In this document: positions 53,897-62,631 of the stretch, piece after piece
Position numbering within the stretch: the stretch's first letter is position 1
Layout of the letters: the number at the start of each line of letters is the position of its first letter
Assembly (NCBI GenBank): GCA_028343845.1
Contig: JAOLZO010000005.1
Coordinates: 39,563 to 103,562 of the forward strand
Length of the DNA stretch: 64,000 nt
Direction of reading: 5' to 3'
DNA from: Verrucomicrobiota bacterium
Lineage (GTDB): Bacteria > Verrucomicrobiota > Verrucomicrobiia > Opitutales > Seribacteraceae
Translations under genes and position numbers: made by a program
The notes under the pieces: generated by a model
What the model saw: only the letters and a program-made list of their open reading frames with translations
Database searches by the model: none
What the model was told of the DNA's origin: nothing

Positions 53897-54727
53897 ATGA
53901 GCCATCTCGGTCTGGAGGAGACGCTGTTGGGAGGACAATCTTTTTCTTGGACCGCAACCACCGAATCTTCTTGGAAAGGAGTTATAGGCAAATCGGTCGT
54001 CGAGCTTCGACTGAGCGAAGAAAAACTTGAATGGAGAACCGGTGAAAAGTTTCCGTTTACCGAGAAGAAACTGAGAGAATACCTTTGGCTGGACCCCAGT
54101 TTTGCCGATGCAGTCAACTCTTTGCCTTGGCGCAGTGATCCGGTTTTGGATCGATGCATGAAGGCATTGCCCGGGCTTCGTATTTTGCGCCAGCCTATGG
54201 ATGAAGTTCTTTTGGTCTTCCTGCTCAGCTCGGTAAAGAGCATTCCCCAAATCAAGGAGATGAAGGAGCTCGTTGCCCGAAAATACGGTGAGCCTCTGGC
54301 GCTTGACCTCTGGAGTTTCCCGGGGTGGGAAAGGCTTGCGGAAATTCCGGAGGCTGAACTGCGGGGTATGAAAATGGGATACCGGGCCAAGTACGTGCGC
54401 GGGGTTGCCCATCAAATTGCAAAGAACCCTTCCATGCTCCGGGATGTGGTTGAGCAACCTTACGAAGAGGCTAAGGCCAAGCTCTTGAACTTGCCCGGAG
54501 TCGGACCAAAGGTTGCCGACTGCTGTCTCTTGTTCGGGGCTTCGAGAACAAACGCTTTTCCCATAGACACTTGGATTTCAAAGACCCTGGAAATGCGTTA
54601 CGGGTTGAGCGGGTGGAGCAATAATCAGCAACCCCATTTTGCGTTCAAGCATTACGGAAAGCACGCTGGGCTTGCTCAGCAATTCCTTTTTTCAGGAGAG
54701 AGACTGGGCCTCCATGAAAAGGCCTGA
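53897..54727 (+). CDS. OGG1-like 8-oxoguanine DNA glycosylase
   Basis: 276 aa from ATG 53897, which starts just before the OGG N-domain (LGLEETLLGGQSFSWT); the TTG at 53825 overlaps the previous gene. The helix-hairpin-helix-GPD core is LLNLPGVGPKVADCCLLFGA, with the catalytic Lys in GPKVADC and Asp in FPIDTW (equivalents of human OGG1 Lys249 and Asp268). The N-terminal domain is the TBP-like OGG_N fold. It excises 8-oxoguanine opposite C and nicks the backbone by beta-elimination. The eukaryote-like OGG1 form is less common in bacteria than MutM, but known in PVC and other lineages. Confidence 0.92.
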   Translation: MSHLGLEETLLGGQSFSWTATTESSWKGVIGKSVVELRLSEEKLEWRTGEKFPFTEKKLREYLWLDPSFADAVNSLPWRSDPVLDRCMKALPGLRILRQPMDEVLLVFLLSSVKSIPQIKEMKELVARKYGEPLALDLWSFPGWERLAEIPEAELRGMKMGYRAKYVRGVAHQIAKNPSMLRDVVEQPYEEAKAKLLNLPGVGPKVADCCLLFGASRTNAFPIDTWISKTLEMRYGLSGWSNNQQPHFAFKHYGKHAGLAQQFLFSGERLGLHEKA

Positions 54728-54748
54728 ACTTTGCGTCAGTCCGGTTTC

Positions 54749-56488
54749 TTAGAAATCGGCCCGGGGAACGGCATCAAGCAATTCCCTCGTGTAGTCGGAT
54801 TGCGGGTTTTCATAAATATCGGTGGCTGTACCAAACTCCTCGATACGCCCTTGTCTCATTACGGCGATCTCGTCTGACATGAACTTCACCACGCTTAGGT
54901 CATGGGAGATGAACAAGTAGGTCAGGTTACGTTTCTCCTGAAGCTCCCGCAGAAGATTAAGGACTTGTGCTTGTACGGAAACGTCCATCGCGCTCACGCA
55001 TTCGTCACAGACAAGGAACTCCGGTTCCACCGCAAGCGATCTTGCTACGCAGAGGCGTTGTCGTTGCCCTCCGGAGAATTCATGTGGGTAGCGCAGAAGG
55101 TGGTCGACAGAGAGCCCAACTTCTTCCAGAAGTTCGACCACTTTATCTCTCCGGGCGGAACGGTTTGGTTCCAAGCCATGAACTTTCATCGGCTCGATCA
55201 AGGCTTGCTCGATCGTAAGGCGAGGATTGAGCGAGGCATAGGGATCTTGGAAGATAATCTGCATCCGTTTACGGTAGGGGAGTAGTTCGGACGGGGGTAG
55301 ATCGGCCAAGTTGGTTTCGTCATAAACGACGGATCCGGCAGTGAGTTTTACCAAACGCAGGATTGCTCGTCCAATGGTGGTTTTGCCACAACCAGATTCG
55401 CCCACAAGGCCAAGGGTTTGTCCTTTTGAAATGGAGAGATCAACCCCATCAACGGCTTTGACTGTTTCGTGCGGTTTGCTGAGGAGGCCGCCGCCAGAGG
55501 TGAAGTGGACACGGAGGTCCTTGACCTTGAGAAAAGACTCGTTCTGCCCTGATTCTTTGGGGTTCCCCCCAGTATCGATCTGCCTCTTGAGTTCTGCGAG
55601 ACGGGCTTCGGCATCGGGGCGCTCGTATAGGCCAAGTGATCCATCCGGGGCTTCTTCGGTCTGGAGGAAGTCATCCACGGTAGGGAGGATTCTGAACTTG
55701 GTCTCAAAAGTAGGCCGACAAGCGAGGAGTCCCTTGACATATGGATGACTTGGGTTCTCGAAAATGGACTCCACTGAACCTTGCTCGACCACCTTTCCTT
55801 TGTACATGACAACTACGCGGTCAGCCACTTCAGCGATGACCCCAAGATCGTGTGAAACGAAAATGACGCCAACCCCCAAGTCGTCACGCAAATCGCGAAG
55901 TACTCGAAGGATGCGGGCTTGCACGGTAACGTCGAGGGCAGTGGTTGGCTCATCCGCAAGGATGAGGTCCGGATTGGTTACAAGAGCCATGGCGATCATT
56001 GCTCGTTGACGCATGCCTCCCGAGAATTCGTGAGGGTAGGAGCGTGCTCTTTTCTCGGCGTCACGGATTCCAACCTTTTTCATCATTTCGATGGCCCGCC
56101 CCTCAGCCTGATCCTTGGTGACGTCCTCATGGGTGAGGATGGGCTCGGCAACTTGGTCCAGTATGGTGAGATAGGGGTTAAGGCAACTCATCGGATCTTG
56201 GAAGATCATAGATATTCGTTTCCCTCGAATGGCCCGAAGCAAAGGGGAGGGTAGGTCGAGCAAATCATTTCCATCAAAGGTCACGGACCCGCCCTCGACT
56301 TTCGCAGGCGGTTGAGGGAGGAGGCCTAGCAAGGTGTGGCAAGTGACGGATTTGCCCGAACCCGATTCTCCGACTACGCCGACGATTTCTCCCTTGTCGA
56401 TGGAAAAGCTGACATCGTCCACAGCACGGGTGGTACCTGCTCGGGTATGAAAATAGGTCTTGAGGTTCTTTATGTCGAGCAAGCTCAT
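54749..56488 (-). CDS. Oligopeptide ABC transporter, two ATPase domains fused (OppD-OppF type)
   Basis: 579 aa with two NBDs. First: Walker [11 protein letters not shown], signature FSGGMRQR, Walker [13 protein letters not shown]. Second: Walker [10 protein letters not shown], signature FSGGQRQR, and Walker [13 protein letters not shown], where the usual DEPVSALD Pro is Cys. The join is a short linker near 285-320 (residual OppD_C-type region [15 protein letters not shown]). Single-chain OppDF fusions are known (YejF, GsiA). It ends a four-gene minus-strand operon and overlaps the permease stop by one base. No ATPase is visible for the divergent Yej-like importer, so this fusion might serve both. 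Confidence 0.93.
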   Translation of the reverse strand: MSLLDIKNLKTYFHTRAGTTRAVDDVSFSIDKGEIVGVVGESGSGKSVTCHTLLGLLPQPPAKVEGGSVTFDGNDLLDLPSPLLRAIRGKRISMIFQDPMSCLNPYLTILDQVAEPILTHEDVTKDQAEGRAIEMMKKVGIRDAEKRARSYPHEFSGGMRQRAMIAMALVTNPDLILADEPTTALDVTVQARILRVLRDLRDDLGVGVIFVSHDLGVIAEVADRVVVMYKGKVVEQGSVESIFENPSHPYVKGLLACRPTFETKFRILPTVDDFLQTEEAPDGSLGLYERPDAEARLAELKRQIDTGGNPKESGQNESFLKVKDLRVHFTSGGGLLSKPHETVKAVDGVDLSISKGQTLGLVGESGCGKTTIGRAILRLVKLTAGSVVYDETNLADLPPSELLPYRKRMQIIFQDPYASLNPRLTIEQALIEPMKVHGLEPNRSARRDKVVELLEEVGLSVDHLLRYPHEFSGGQRQRLCVARSLAVEPEFLVCDECVSAMDVSVQAQVLNLLRELQEKRNLTYLFISHDLSVVKFMSDEIAVMRQGRIEEFGTATDIYENPQSDYTRELLDAVPRADF

Positions 56489-57441
56489 CAGTCTTTGGCT
56501 GCCTTGACGTCGAGGGCGTCGCGAAGGCCGTCGCCAAGAAAATTTAATGCTAGAAGCGTAAGAGAGAAAAAGAGGCCAGGTATAATAAGCAACTGAGGTT
56601 CCGTCTCCAGAAAATTTGCCCCATCCCGAATAAGAATACCCCAGGAACTGTTTGGGGCTTCGACGCCGAGACCGAGGTAAGATAGCGTGGCCTCATACAT
56701 GATGAAACCGGGAACAGTTAAGGTGGCGTAGACGACCGTTGGGCCGAGTGTGTTCGGAATGATGTGCCGAAACAAGATTCGAAAACGGCTATAGCCCAAA
56801 GCCTTTGCCGCTTCCACGAACTCTTGCTCTTTCAAGCTCAGTACTTGTGCCCGTACGATTCGAGCCAATGTCAGCCAACCAAAAAGGCCAAGAGCAATGA
56901 AAAGCGGAATTATGTTGGCTATGCGACTAGTCAATTTCTTATCCCAACCCCAGTTGTCCACGACCCACCCAGAGGCATCTTTGGTCTGTTCCGCAATCAC
57001 TACCTGTAGAACGATGACTACGACAAGAAAAGGGATCGCAAACAGCGTGTCGACACCGCGCATGAGGACGGCATCCGTTCGCCCTCCGGCATATCCCGAT
57101 GCAGCTCCTATGACGACACCTATTCCAATGGCCAAGGTGGTAGCGACAAAACCCACTAGCAGAGAGATTTGCCCTCCAAAAAGAGTCCGGGCGAAGATGT
57201 CTCGTCCAAGCTGATCGGTTCCCAGCAAATGGGAAACGGATGATCCAGCGAACTTGTTTTCGAGGTCAATCTTGTCGGGGTTCGGACAGAACCATGCAGC
57301 TACGAAGCAAAGAGTAAGCATCAGCATGACAAACCAGAAGCTAGCTAGGGCAAGGCGGTTTTTTCGTAAACGCAGGTAGGCGTCACTCCAGAGAGAATTG
57401 CCTGGCTTGCCGTGAGCGTGACTGTTATCCGCAGCGTTCAT
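56488..57441 (-). CDS. Oligopeptide ABC transporter permease (OppC/DppC)
   Basis: 317 aa. An OppC_N-type first helix (RLRKNRLALASFWFVMLMLTLCFV) is followed by a periplasmic loop with HLLGTDQLGRDIFARTLFGGQ and the conserved five-helix BPD domain with EFVEAAKALGYSRFRILFRHIIPN (EAA loop, binds the ATPase). It ends VKAAKD. The start overlaps the OppB-type gene's stop by 4 bp. It forms the inner-membrane pore with that subunit for import of peptides or peptide-like compounds; specificity unassigned. Confidence 0.94.
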   Translation of the reverse strand: MNAADNSHAHGKPGNSLWSDAYLRLRKNRLALASFWFVMLMLTLCFVAAWFCPNPDKIDLENKFAGSSVSHLLGTDQLGRDIFARTLFGGQISLLVGFVATTLAIGIGVVIGAASGYAGGRTDAVLMRGVDTLFAIPFLVVVIVLQVVIAEQTKDASGWVVDNWGWDKKLTSRIANIIPLFIALGLFGWLTLARIVRAQVLSLKEQEFVEAAKALGYSRFRILFRHIIPNTLGPTVVYATLTVPGFIMYEATLSYLGLGVEAPNSSWGILIRDGANFLETEPQLLIIPGLFFSLTLLALNFLGDGLRDALDVKAAKD

Positions 57442-58361
57442 TCCTGATCGAGTCGGACTCGTGGGTTAAGGAAGCCGGTGAGTATGTCAGCTGCAAGATT
57501 CATGATGACGATCAGCAAACCGAAGAACAATACTACACCTTGCAGGAGAAATGGGTCACGGGCCTTAGTCGCATTGACAAAGTGCTGCCCCATGCCTGGG
57601 ACCTGAAAGATGGTCTCGACGATAAACGAACCACTGATCAGGGCTGCAAATGCGGGGCCGATATAGGCCACGGCAGGGAGCAAACCTCCTCTTAGGGCAT
57701 GTTTGCAAACTACGCGGGACACCGGAAGGCCCTTTGCATGGGCAGTACGAATGTAATCCTGAGATAGAATTTCCAGCATTCCACTTCTGGTTAACCGCGC
57801 GATGTATGCAGTGGTGACCAAACCGAGCGTGATTGCCGGAAGAATGACGTCGCGAGGAGTTTCCCATCCCGCGACGTTGAAAAGTGGAATTTTCATGGAA
57901 AGCATGATCTGTAAAAGTGGTCCAACCGTGAATGCAGGTACGCAAATACCGACCATTGCCAATGCCATGCCCGAGTAATCGATCCAACTATTTTTGCGAA
58001 CCGCTGATGCAACCCCGATAGGCACGCCTAAGCCGATCGCGAATGACAAAGCAGTCAACCCCAGGATACAGGATACCGGAAAAGACTGGCCAATCATCTC
58101 GTTTACCGAGTGGGCCTTGCTAGTGGAGATCCCGAGACTGCCTTCCGTGAAAACATTCTTCAGGTAGAGAAAGTATTGGTGAAAAACGCTCTCGTTTAGC
58201 CCATACTTTTCACGCATCAATTGCTTTGTTTCTTCGGCGATGTTCTTCTCTCCCGTGAATGGGTCACCAGGCATAGCCTTTATTAGGAAGAAGGTGATCG
58301 TGTAAAGGGCGATCAAGACAATGATTCCCTGAAGAAGCCTATAGGTAATGAAACGCAACAT
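57438..58361 (-). CDS. Oligopeptide ABC transporter permease (OppB/DppB)
   Basis: 307 aa. TM1 RLLQGIIVLIALYTITFFLIKAMPGDPF, the family MPGDPF motif, LREKYGLNESVFHQYFLYLKN, and the EAA loop DYIRTAHAKGLPVSRVVCKHALRGG. The final VVLFFGLLIVIMNLAADILTGFLNPRVRLD is the hallmark C-terminus of the OppB branch. It lies 4 bp after the substrate-binding protein stop and overlaps the OppC-type gene. Partner of that permease and of the fused ATPase. Confidence 0.94.
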   Translation of the reverse strand: MLRFITYRLLQGIIVLIALYTITFFLIKAMPGDPFTGEKNIAEETKQLMREKYGLNESVFHQYFLYLKNVFTEGSLGISTSKAHSVNEMIGQSFPVSCILGLTALSFAIGLGVPIGVASAVRKNSWIDYSGMALAMVGICVPAFTVGPLLQIMLSMKIPLFNVAGWETPRDVILPAITLGLVTTAYIARLTRSGMLEILSQDYIRTAHAKGLPVSRVVCKHALRGGLLPAVAYIGPAFAALISGSFIVETIFQVPGMGQHFVNATKARDPFLLQGVVLFFGLLIVIMNLAADILTGFLNPRVRLDQE

Positions 58362-58365
58362 AAAG

Positions 58366-60042
58366 TCAGTCTGCGGCTTTTAGTTTAAGGAATTTGTATG
58401 GATGATTATCCAGAATAAGCGGATTCCATCCCCGAACGTCTTCACTGATCAAATAGTTGCGGGTGTACCAGTAGATTGGAAGCACCGGTCTTTCCTCGAG
58501 GAACAATTCCTCAGCTTCCTTCAGGAGTCGGTAGCGAGTTGCTTGGTCCCCGGTTTGCTGAACTTTGTCAAGAAGCGCCTCGAATTGCTCGTTACTCCAT
58601 CCCGTGCGGTTGTTGCCACCTCCTTCAATCCACATATCGAGAAAAGTCAAGGGATCAAGGTAGTCGCCTATCCATCCGCCAGCGGCCAAGTCATACTCCT
58701 GCTTGAACATCGTGTCCAAATAAGTGGTCCACTCCAATTGACGGATTTTCACTGTCACGCCAAGATGTTCGAGCCACATCGCCTGAAGGGCTTCTGCCAA
58801 GGCTTTGGCAGAATCTTGATCAGTGGTAAGGAACTCTATATCGGGTAATCCCTCACCGTTTGGATAACCCGCCTCAGCCAGAAGTTTCTTAGCGGTTTCA
58901 GGATCAAAACTTACCGGAGTGGAAGCGGGGTACTCACCAAATGCGGGAACAAGCCCCGTAGCAGGCAATTGTTTCCCAAGCGTTACGTTATCAATGATGG
59001 ACTTTTGATCGATGGTCATTGAAAAAGCCTTCCTCACTCGCTTGTCGGTGAAGGCTTTGGCGTCAACGTTGCAACGTATGAAGTAGGTACCGATCCATGG
59101 TTCGGTGCGGAGGTTTTTAGGATAGTGTTCGCCTGAATAGGCTATCATTTCTGGTGGAACACGGTAGGTGATGTGCAGCTGGTTGCTGGCGAACATCCGA
59201 GTCTCGGTGTAACTATTGTTGATAGGCAAAAAGCGTATGCCGTTTATTCCGACGTTCCGGGCGTCCCAGTACTCAGGGTTCCTTTCGACCTCGATATGGT
59301 CGTTGATTTGCCAGGATTTGAGCTTGAAGGAACCATTGCACACCAAGTTTTCCGGTTTGGTCCAATCCGTGAAGGGTTCCCCTATTTTGCCGTGTTTCAA
59401 GACGATGTGCTTTGGCACTGGAAACCAAGTGTAATGCTTGGTGATCTCAGGCAAAAAAGGAAGCGGGCCAAGTAATTTCACTACCAGGGTATGGGGATCA
59501 GGGGCTGATACTCCAACTTCAGAGAAATCAGTGGTCTTCCCTTTGTGGAAATCCTCAGCACCCTTTATGTAATAGAGCATAAACGAATAGTCCGAGGCCA
59601 GGCTTGGCGTGAGAATTCGCTCAAACGAGAACATAAAGTCTTCCGAGGTTAGCGGGTGGCCATCTGACCACCGAGCTTCTTTCCTTAAATGAAAGGTCCA
59701 TACCGTGCTGTTTTCATCGCGTTCAACTTTTTCGGCGACCCCAGGAAGGTATTCGCCGTTCTTCGAGTGGTGCTCAATTACCAGACCTTCGAAAAGGGAT
59801 CGTATGATATTGTTTTCCAAGACACCGCTTACCACATGCGGGTCCAAGCCCTTGGGTTCGCTGGAGTTCCCCATGATGAGAATCCCATCCCTGGAAGCCA
59901 CCTCAACGCTGCTGGTCGCCTCGCATGACCAAAGCGACAAACAGGCGATCGCCGTCAGAACGCCCCGCAAGGGATCTCGCAGGATCTTACGAATCCGCGG
60001 TACTTCTAAAATTTCCTGAATGGAAGGAAAGACCATGTCCAT
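58366..60042 (-). CDS. Oligopeptide-binding lipoprotein (OppA-like, SBP family 5)
   Basis: 558 aa. A lipobox LSLWSC around residue 40 follows a long N-terminal region; ATG 60042 or 60036 are both possible and a later start cannot be excluded. The SBP_bac_5 domain shows the family signature GLDPHVVSGVLENNIIRSLFEGL, WTFHLRKEARWSDGHPLTSEDFMFSFERI and a C-terminal domain ending LPIYWYTRNYLI. OppA proteins capture peptides of mixed sequence. It opens the minus-strand operon, 87 bp from the divergent Yej-like operon, so regulation of both from one intergenic region is likely. Confidence 0.94.
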   Translation of the reverse strand: MDMVFPSIQEILEVPRIRKILRDPLRGVLTAIACLSLWSCEATSSVEVASRDGILIMGNSSEPKGLDPHVVSGVLENNIIRSLFEGLVIEHHSKNGEYLPGVAEKVERDENSTVWTFHLRKEARWSDGHPLTSEDFMFSFERILTPSLASDYSFMLYYIKGAEDFHKGKTTDFSEVGVSAPDPHTLVVKLLGPLPFLPEITKHYTWFPVPKHIVLKHGKIGEPFTDWTKPENLVCNGSFKLKSWQINDHIEVERNPEYWDARNVGINGIRFLPINNSYTETRMFASNQLHITYRVPPEMIAYSGEHYPKNLRTEPWIGTYFIRCNVDAKAFTDKRVRKAFSMTIDQKSIIDNVTLGKQLPATGLVPAFGEYPASTPVSFDPETAKKLLAEAGYPNGEGLPDIEFLTTDQDSAKALAEALQAMWLEHLGVTVKIRQLEWTTYLDTMFKQEYDLAAGGWIGDYLDPLTFLDMWIEGGGNNRTGWSNEQFEALLDKVQQTGDQATRYRLLKEAEELFLEERPVLPIYWYTRNYLISEDVRGWNPLILDNHPYKFLKLKAAD

Positions 60043-60129
60043 TCCAAGAAAAAGGAAATGGAACCTTTCGGCAAGATGAAGATTTGTCTTTGATCAATTG
60101 AATCGTGCGTATAGGAGTAGAAAGCGAAC

Positions 60130-61554
60130 ATGCGTGATTATTTCATCAGAAGGTTTCTGCTGATTCCCCCGACTCTCCTTGGAATCAGCATCATGGTCTT
60201 TGCCATTACCCGATTGGCCCCCGGTGGGCCTTTGGAGCAGGCCATGATGCAGATGCAACAAGTCTCCGAGGAAGGAGGGGGAGGGAAGGGGACGGGGACC
60301 GAGCAGGCCCTCTCCGATGAACAGCTTGAGCAAATGAAAAGGCTGTATGGTTTCGACAAGCCCCATTGGGAAGCCTACTTGATCTGGCTTGGAGTCCTCC
60401 CCAGAGAAACCGAATTTCGGGAAATCCGCTTCCTGGAAGATGAAAAGATCTTGTCCGAACGTGTCAGCCTGCCAAGCTTTCATCTTTCGGAACTGGACTG
60501 GGACCGGGACGGATACTTGCAGAAGGAGGAAGTTCCCGCTCATCTTTCCCGTTACGTGGACTTTGAATTGCTGGACGTCAACCAGGACGGGGAAATCGAT
60601 GGGGTCGAAGCCGATCGCCCGGAATCATTTGTCGAAAGGGCGCGCGAAAAGATTCAGCTCAAGAGAGACGGGAAGGGAGGCGTGCGAATCGTAGACCGTG
60701 CCATGTTGCTTGGGAATTGGAGCGTCCGGATGAAGGAAAAAAACCCGGACAAGCCAAATGCCAAGCCGGTGGCCGAGCTTTTCATGACAAGTTATGGAGG
60801 AGTGCTACAGGGCAACTTCGGGGAGTCCACGCGTTTTGGGGAACCCGTTGCGGACGTCATTGCCGAGCGCTTGTCCGTTTCGACCTATTTCGGTGTACTT
60901 ACCTTCGTGCTTACCTACTTGGTCTGCATTCCATTGGGTGTCTTCAAGGCGGTCCGGCATAACACCTTGCCCGACGACCTTTCCTCCATCTTGATCTTCG
61001 TGGGTTATGCGGTTCCTGGGTATGCCCTCGGTTCCCTTCTGCTCCTGTTCTTTTCGGTCAAACTGGACTGGTTGCCTATGGGGGGTCTTACCAGCGAGGG
61101 TTTTGACGATCTTTCCCCTTGGGCCCAATTGAAAGACTTGTCCGCCCACACCTTCCAGCCTTTGTGCTGTTATCTGATCGGGGGGTTTGCCTTCGTAACC
61201 ATGCTCATGAAAAACCATCTCATGGACAACTTGTCCGCCGATTACGTACGTACGGCGATGGCCAAGGGGGTTTCATTCCGTAATGCCGTGCGCAAGCATG
61301 CCCTGCGCAATTCACTTGTTCCCCTGGCAACGAACGTGGGTCATCAGGTAACGCTTTTCGTGACCGGGTCCTTTCTGATCGAGACCATATTTGACATAGA
61401 CGGCTTTGGTTTGCTCGGCTTCAATTCCGTAATTGATCGTGACTATCCGGTGGTCATGGGGGTCCTTACCCTTTCGGCCACCCTTATGCTTTTGGGCAAC
61501 GTCTTGTCCGATGCTTTGGTTGCTCTCGTTGATCCACGCGTACGCTTCGAATGA
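60130..61554 (+). CDS. YejB-like peptide ABC permease with inserted EF-hand pair
   Basis: 474 aa, against 364 in E. coli YejB. The ends match YejB: RRFLLIPPTLLGISIMVFAITRLAPGGPLEQA, RLYGFDKPHWEAYLIWLG, then YGGVLQGNFGES, DYVRTAMAKGVSFRNAVRKHALRN and LVDPRVRFE. Between residues about 90 and 222 an extra domain is inserted. It holds two canonical EF-hand loops, DWDRDGYLQKEE (123-134) and DVNQDGEIDGVE (149-160), each with Asp at 1, Asp or Asn at 3, Asp at 5, Gly at 6, Glu at 12. By YejB topology this loop is extracytoplasmic, where Ca2+ is plentiful. Function of the insert is unknown. Confidence 0.93.
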   Translation: MRDYFIRRFLLIPPTLLGISIMVFAITRLAPGGPLEQAMMQMQQVSEEGGGGKGTGTEQALSDEQLEQMKRLYGFDKPHWEAYLIWLGVLPRETEFREIRFLEDEKILSERVSLPSFHLSELDWDRDGYLQKEEVPAHLSRYVDFELLDVNQDGEIDGVEADRPESFVERAREKIQLKRDGKGGVRIVDRAMLLGNWSVRMKEKNPDKPNAKPVAELFMTSYGGVLQGNFGESTRFGEPVADVIAERLSVSTYFGVLTFVLTYLVCIPLGVFKAVRHNTLPDDLSSILIFVGYAVPGYALGSLLLLFFSVKLDWLPMGGLTSEGFDDLSPWAQLKDLSAHTFQPLCCYLIGGFAFVTMLMKNHLMDNLSADYVRTAMAKGVSFRNAVRKHALRNSLVPLATNVGHQVTLFVTGSFLIETIFDIDGFGLLGFNSVIDRDYPVVMGVLTLSATLMLLGNVLSDALVALVDPRVRFE

Positions 61555-62630
61555 TCAAGAAATTCAAGCTGAACCCAATTACGCGTAAAAAGCTTCAGCG
61601 CTTTCGTTCGATCAAACGTGGTTATTGGTCTTTCCTGCTCCTTTTCTTTTTGTTTGGACTAAGCTTGCTCGGAGAATTGTTCGTTAACAAGAGAGCCTTG
61701 CTCGTCTGGTATGAGGGTGAGCTTTTTTTCCCGACCTATAGTAGTCAAATAAGCGGAACGACCTTTGGTTTGGACTATGAGTACGAAACCAATTACCGGG
61801 AGCTGAAAAGAAAGTTTCAGAAAGATGATTCGAGTCATTGGGTTCTCATGCCTCCCGTCCCGTATGATCCTTTCGAAATGGATTATGCGGACGAAGAATC
61901 CACCGGCTATTCCCCGCCGAGCTTTGCCGACGGTCATTATTGCGGTACGGACAAAACCGAGAGAGACGTGCTGGCCCGCTTGCTTTACGGCTTCAGGATC
62001 GCCATGATCTTCTCCTTTGGCTATCTTATCCTTACTTACTTCATTGCCATATGCGCGGGCAGTATCATGGGATACTTCGGAGGGAAAACCGATATCCTTG
62101 GACTTAGGTTGGTCGAGATCTGGGCCAACGTGCCTTTTCTTTACATGGTGATCATCCTTGTTTCCGTCATGCCCGGATGGTGGGGGGTCGGGTGGCAAGT
62201 CGCCTCGTTGCTCTTCATCATGGTTCTTTTCTCATGGACGGGAATGACTTATTACGTCCGGGCTGCGGTGTACAAGGAGAAGGCCAGGGATTACGTCGCG
62301 GCGGCCCAGGTTCTCGGGGCAAGTCCGTTTCGTGTCATTTTCCGTCACCTTCTTCCCAACGTCATTTCCACGCTAGTGACCTTTGCGCCGTTCACCGTTG
62401 CGGCGGCGATCTCCTCGATCACGGCGCTCGATTTCCTTGGCTATGGTTTGCCTGCTCCGACCCCCAGTTGGGGAGAGCTCCTGAAACAGGGGGTGAGCAA
62501 TCTCAGAATCGCTCCGTGGATAGTAATCTCAACCGTTACCGCGCTCGTTCTTACGCTTACTCTCGTAACCTTTGTCGGTGAGGCGGTCCGGGAAGCCTTT
62601 GATCCTAAAAAATTCTCAACCTACGAATAA
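61551..62630 (+). CDS. YejE-like peptide ABC permease
   Basis: 359 aa, close to E. coli YejE in length and content: a basic N-terminus RFRSIKRGYWSFLLLFFLFGLSLLGELFVNKRALLVWYEG, a periplasmic loop with YRELKRKFQKDDSSHWVLMPPVPYDP, then HYCGTDKTERDVLARLLYGFRIAM and the BPD core with RDYVAAAQVLGASPFRVIFRHLLPN (EAA loop), ending GEAVREAFDPKKF. Its ATG overlaps the YejB-like stop (ATGA). It pairs with that permease; in E. coli the Yej system imports microcin C-type peptides. An ATPase gene is not seen up to the window end and may lie beyond it. Confidence 0.94.
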   Translation: MIKKFKLNPITRKKLQRFRSIKRGYWSFLLLFFLFGLSLLGELFVNKRALLVWYEGELFFPTYSSQISGTTFGLDYEYETNYRELKRKFQKDDSSHWVLMPPVPYDPFEMDYADEESTGYSPPSFADGHYCGTDKTERDVLARLLYGFRIAMIFSFGYLILTYFIAICAGSIMGYFGGKTDILGLRLVEIWANVPFLYMVIILVSVMPGWWGVGWQVASLLFIMVLFSWTGMTYYVRAAVYKEKARDYVAAAQVLGASPFRVIFRHLLPNVISTLVTFAPFTVAAAISSITALDFLGYGLPAPTPSWGELLKQGVSNLRIAPWIVISTVTALVLTLTLVTFVGEAVREAFDPKKFSTYE

Positions 62631-62631
62631 A

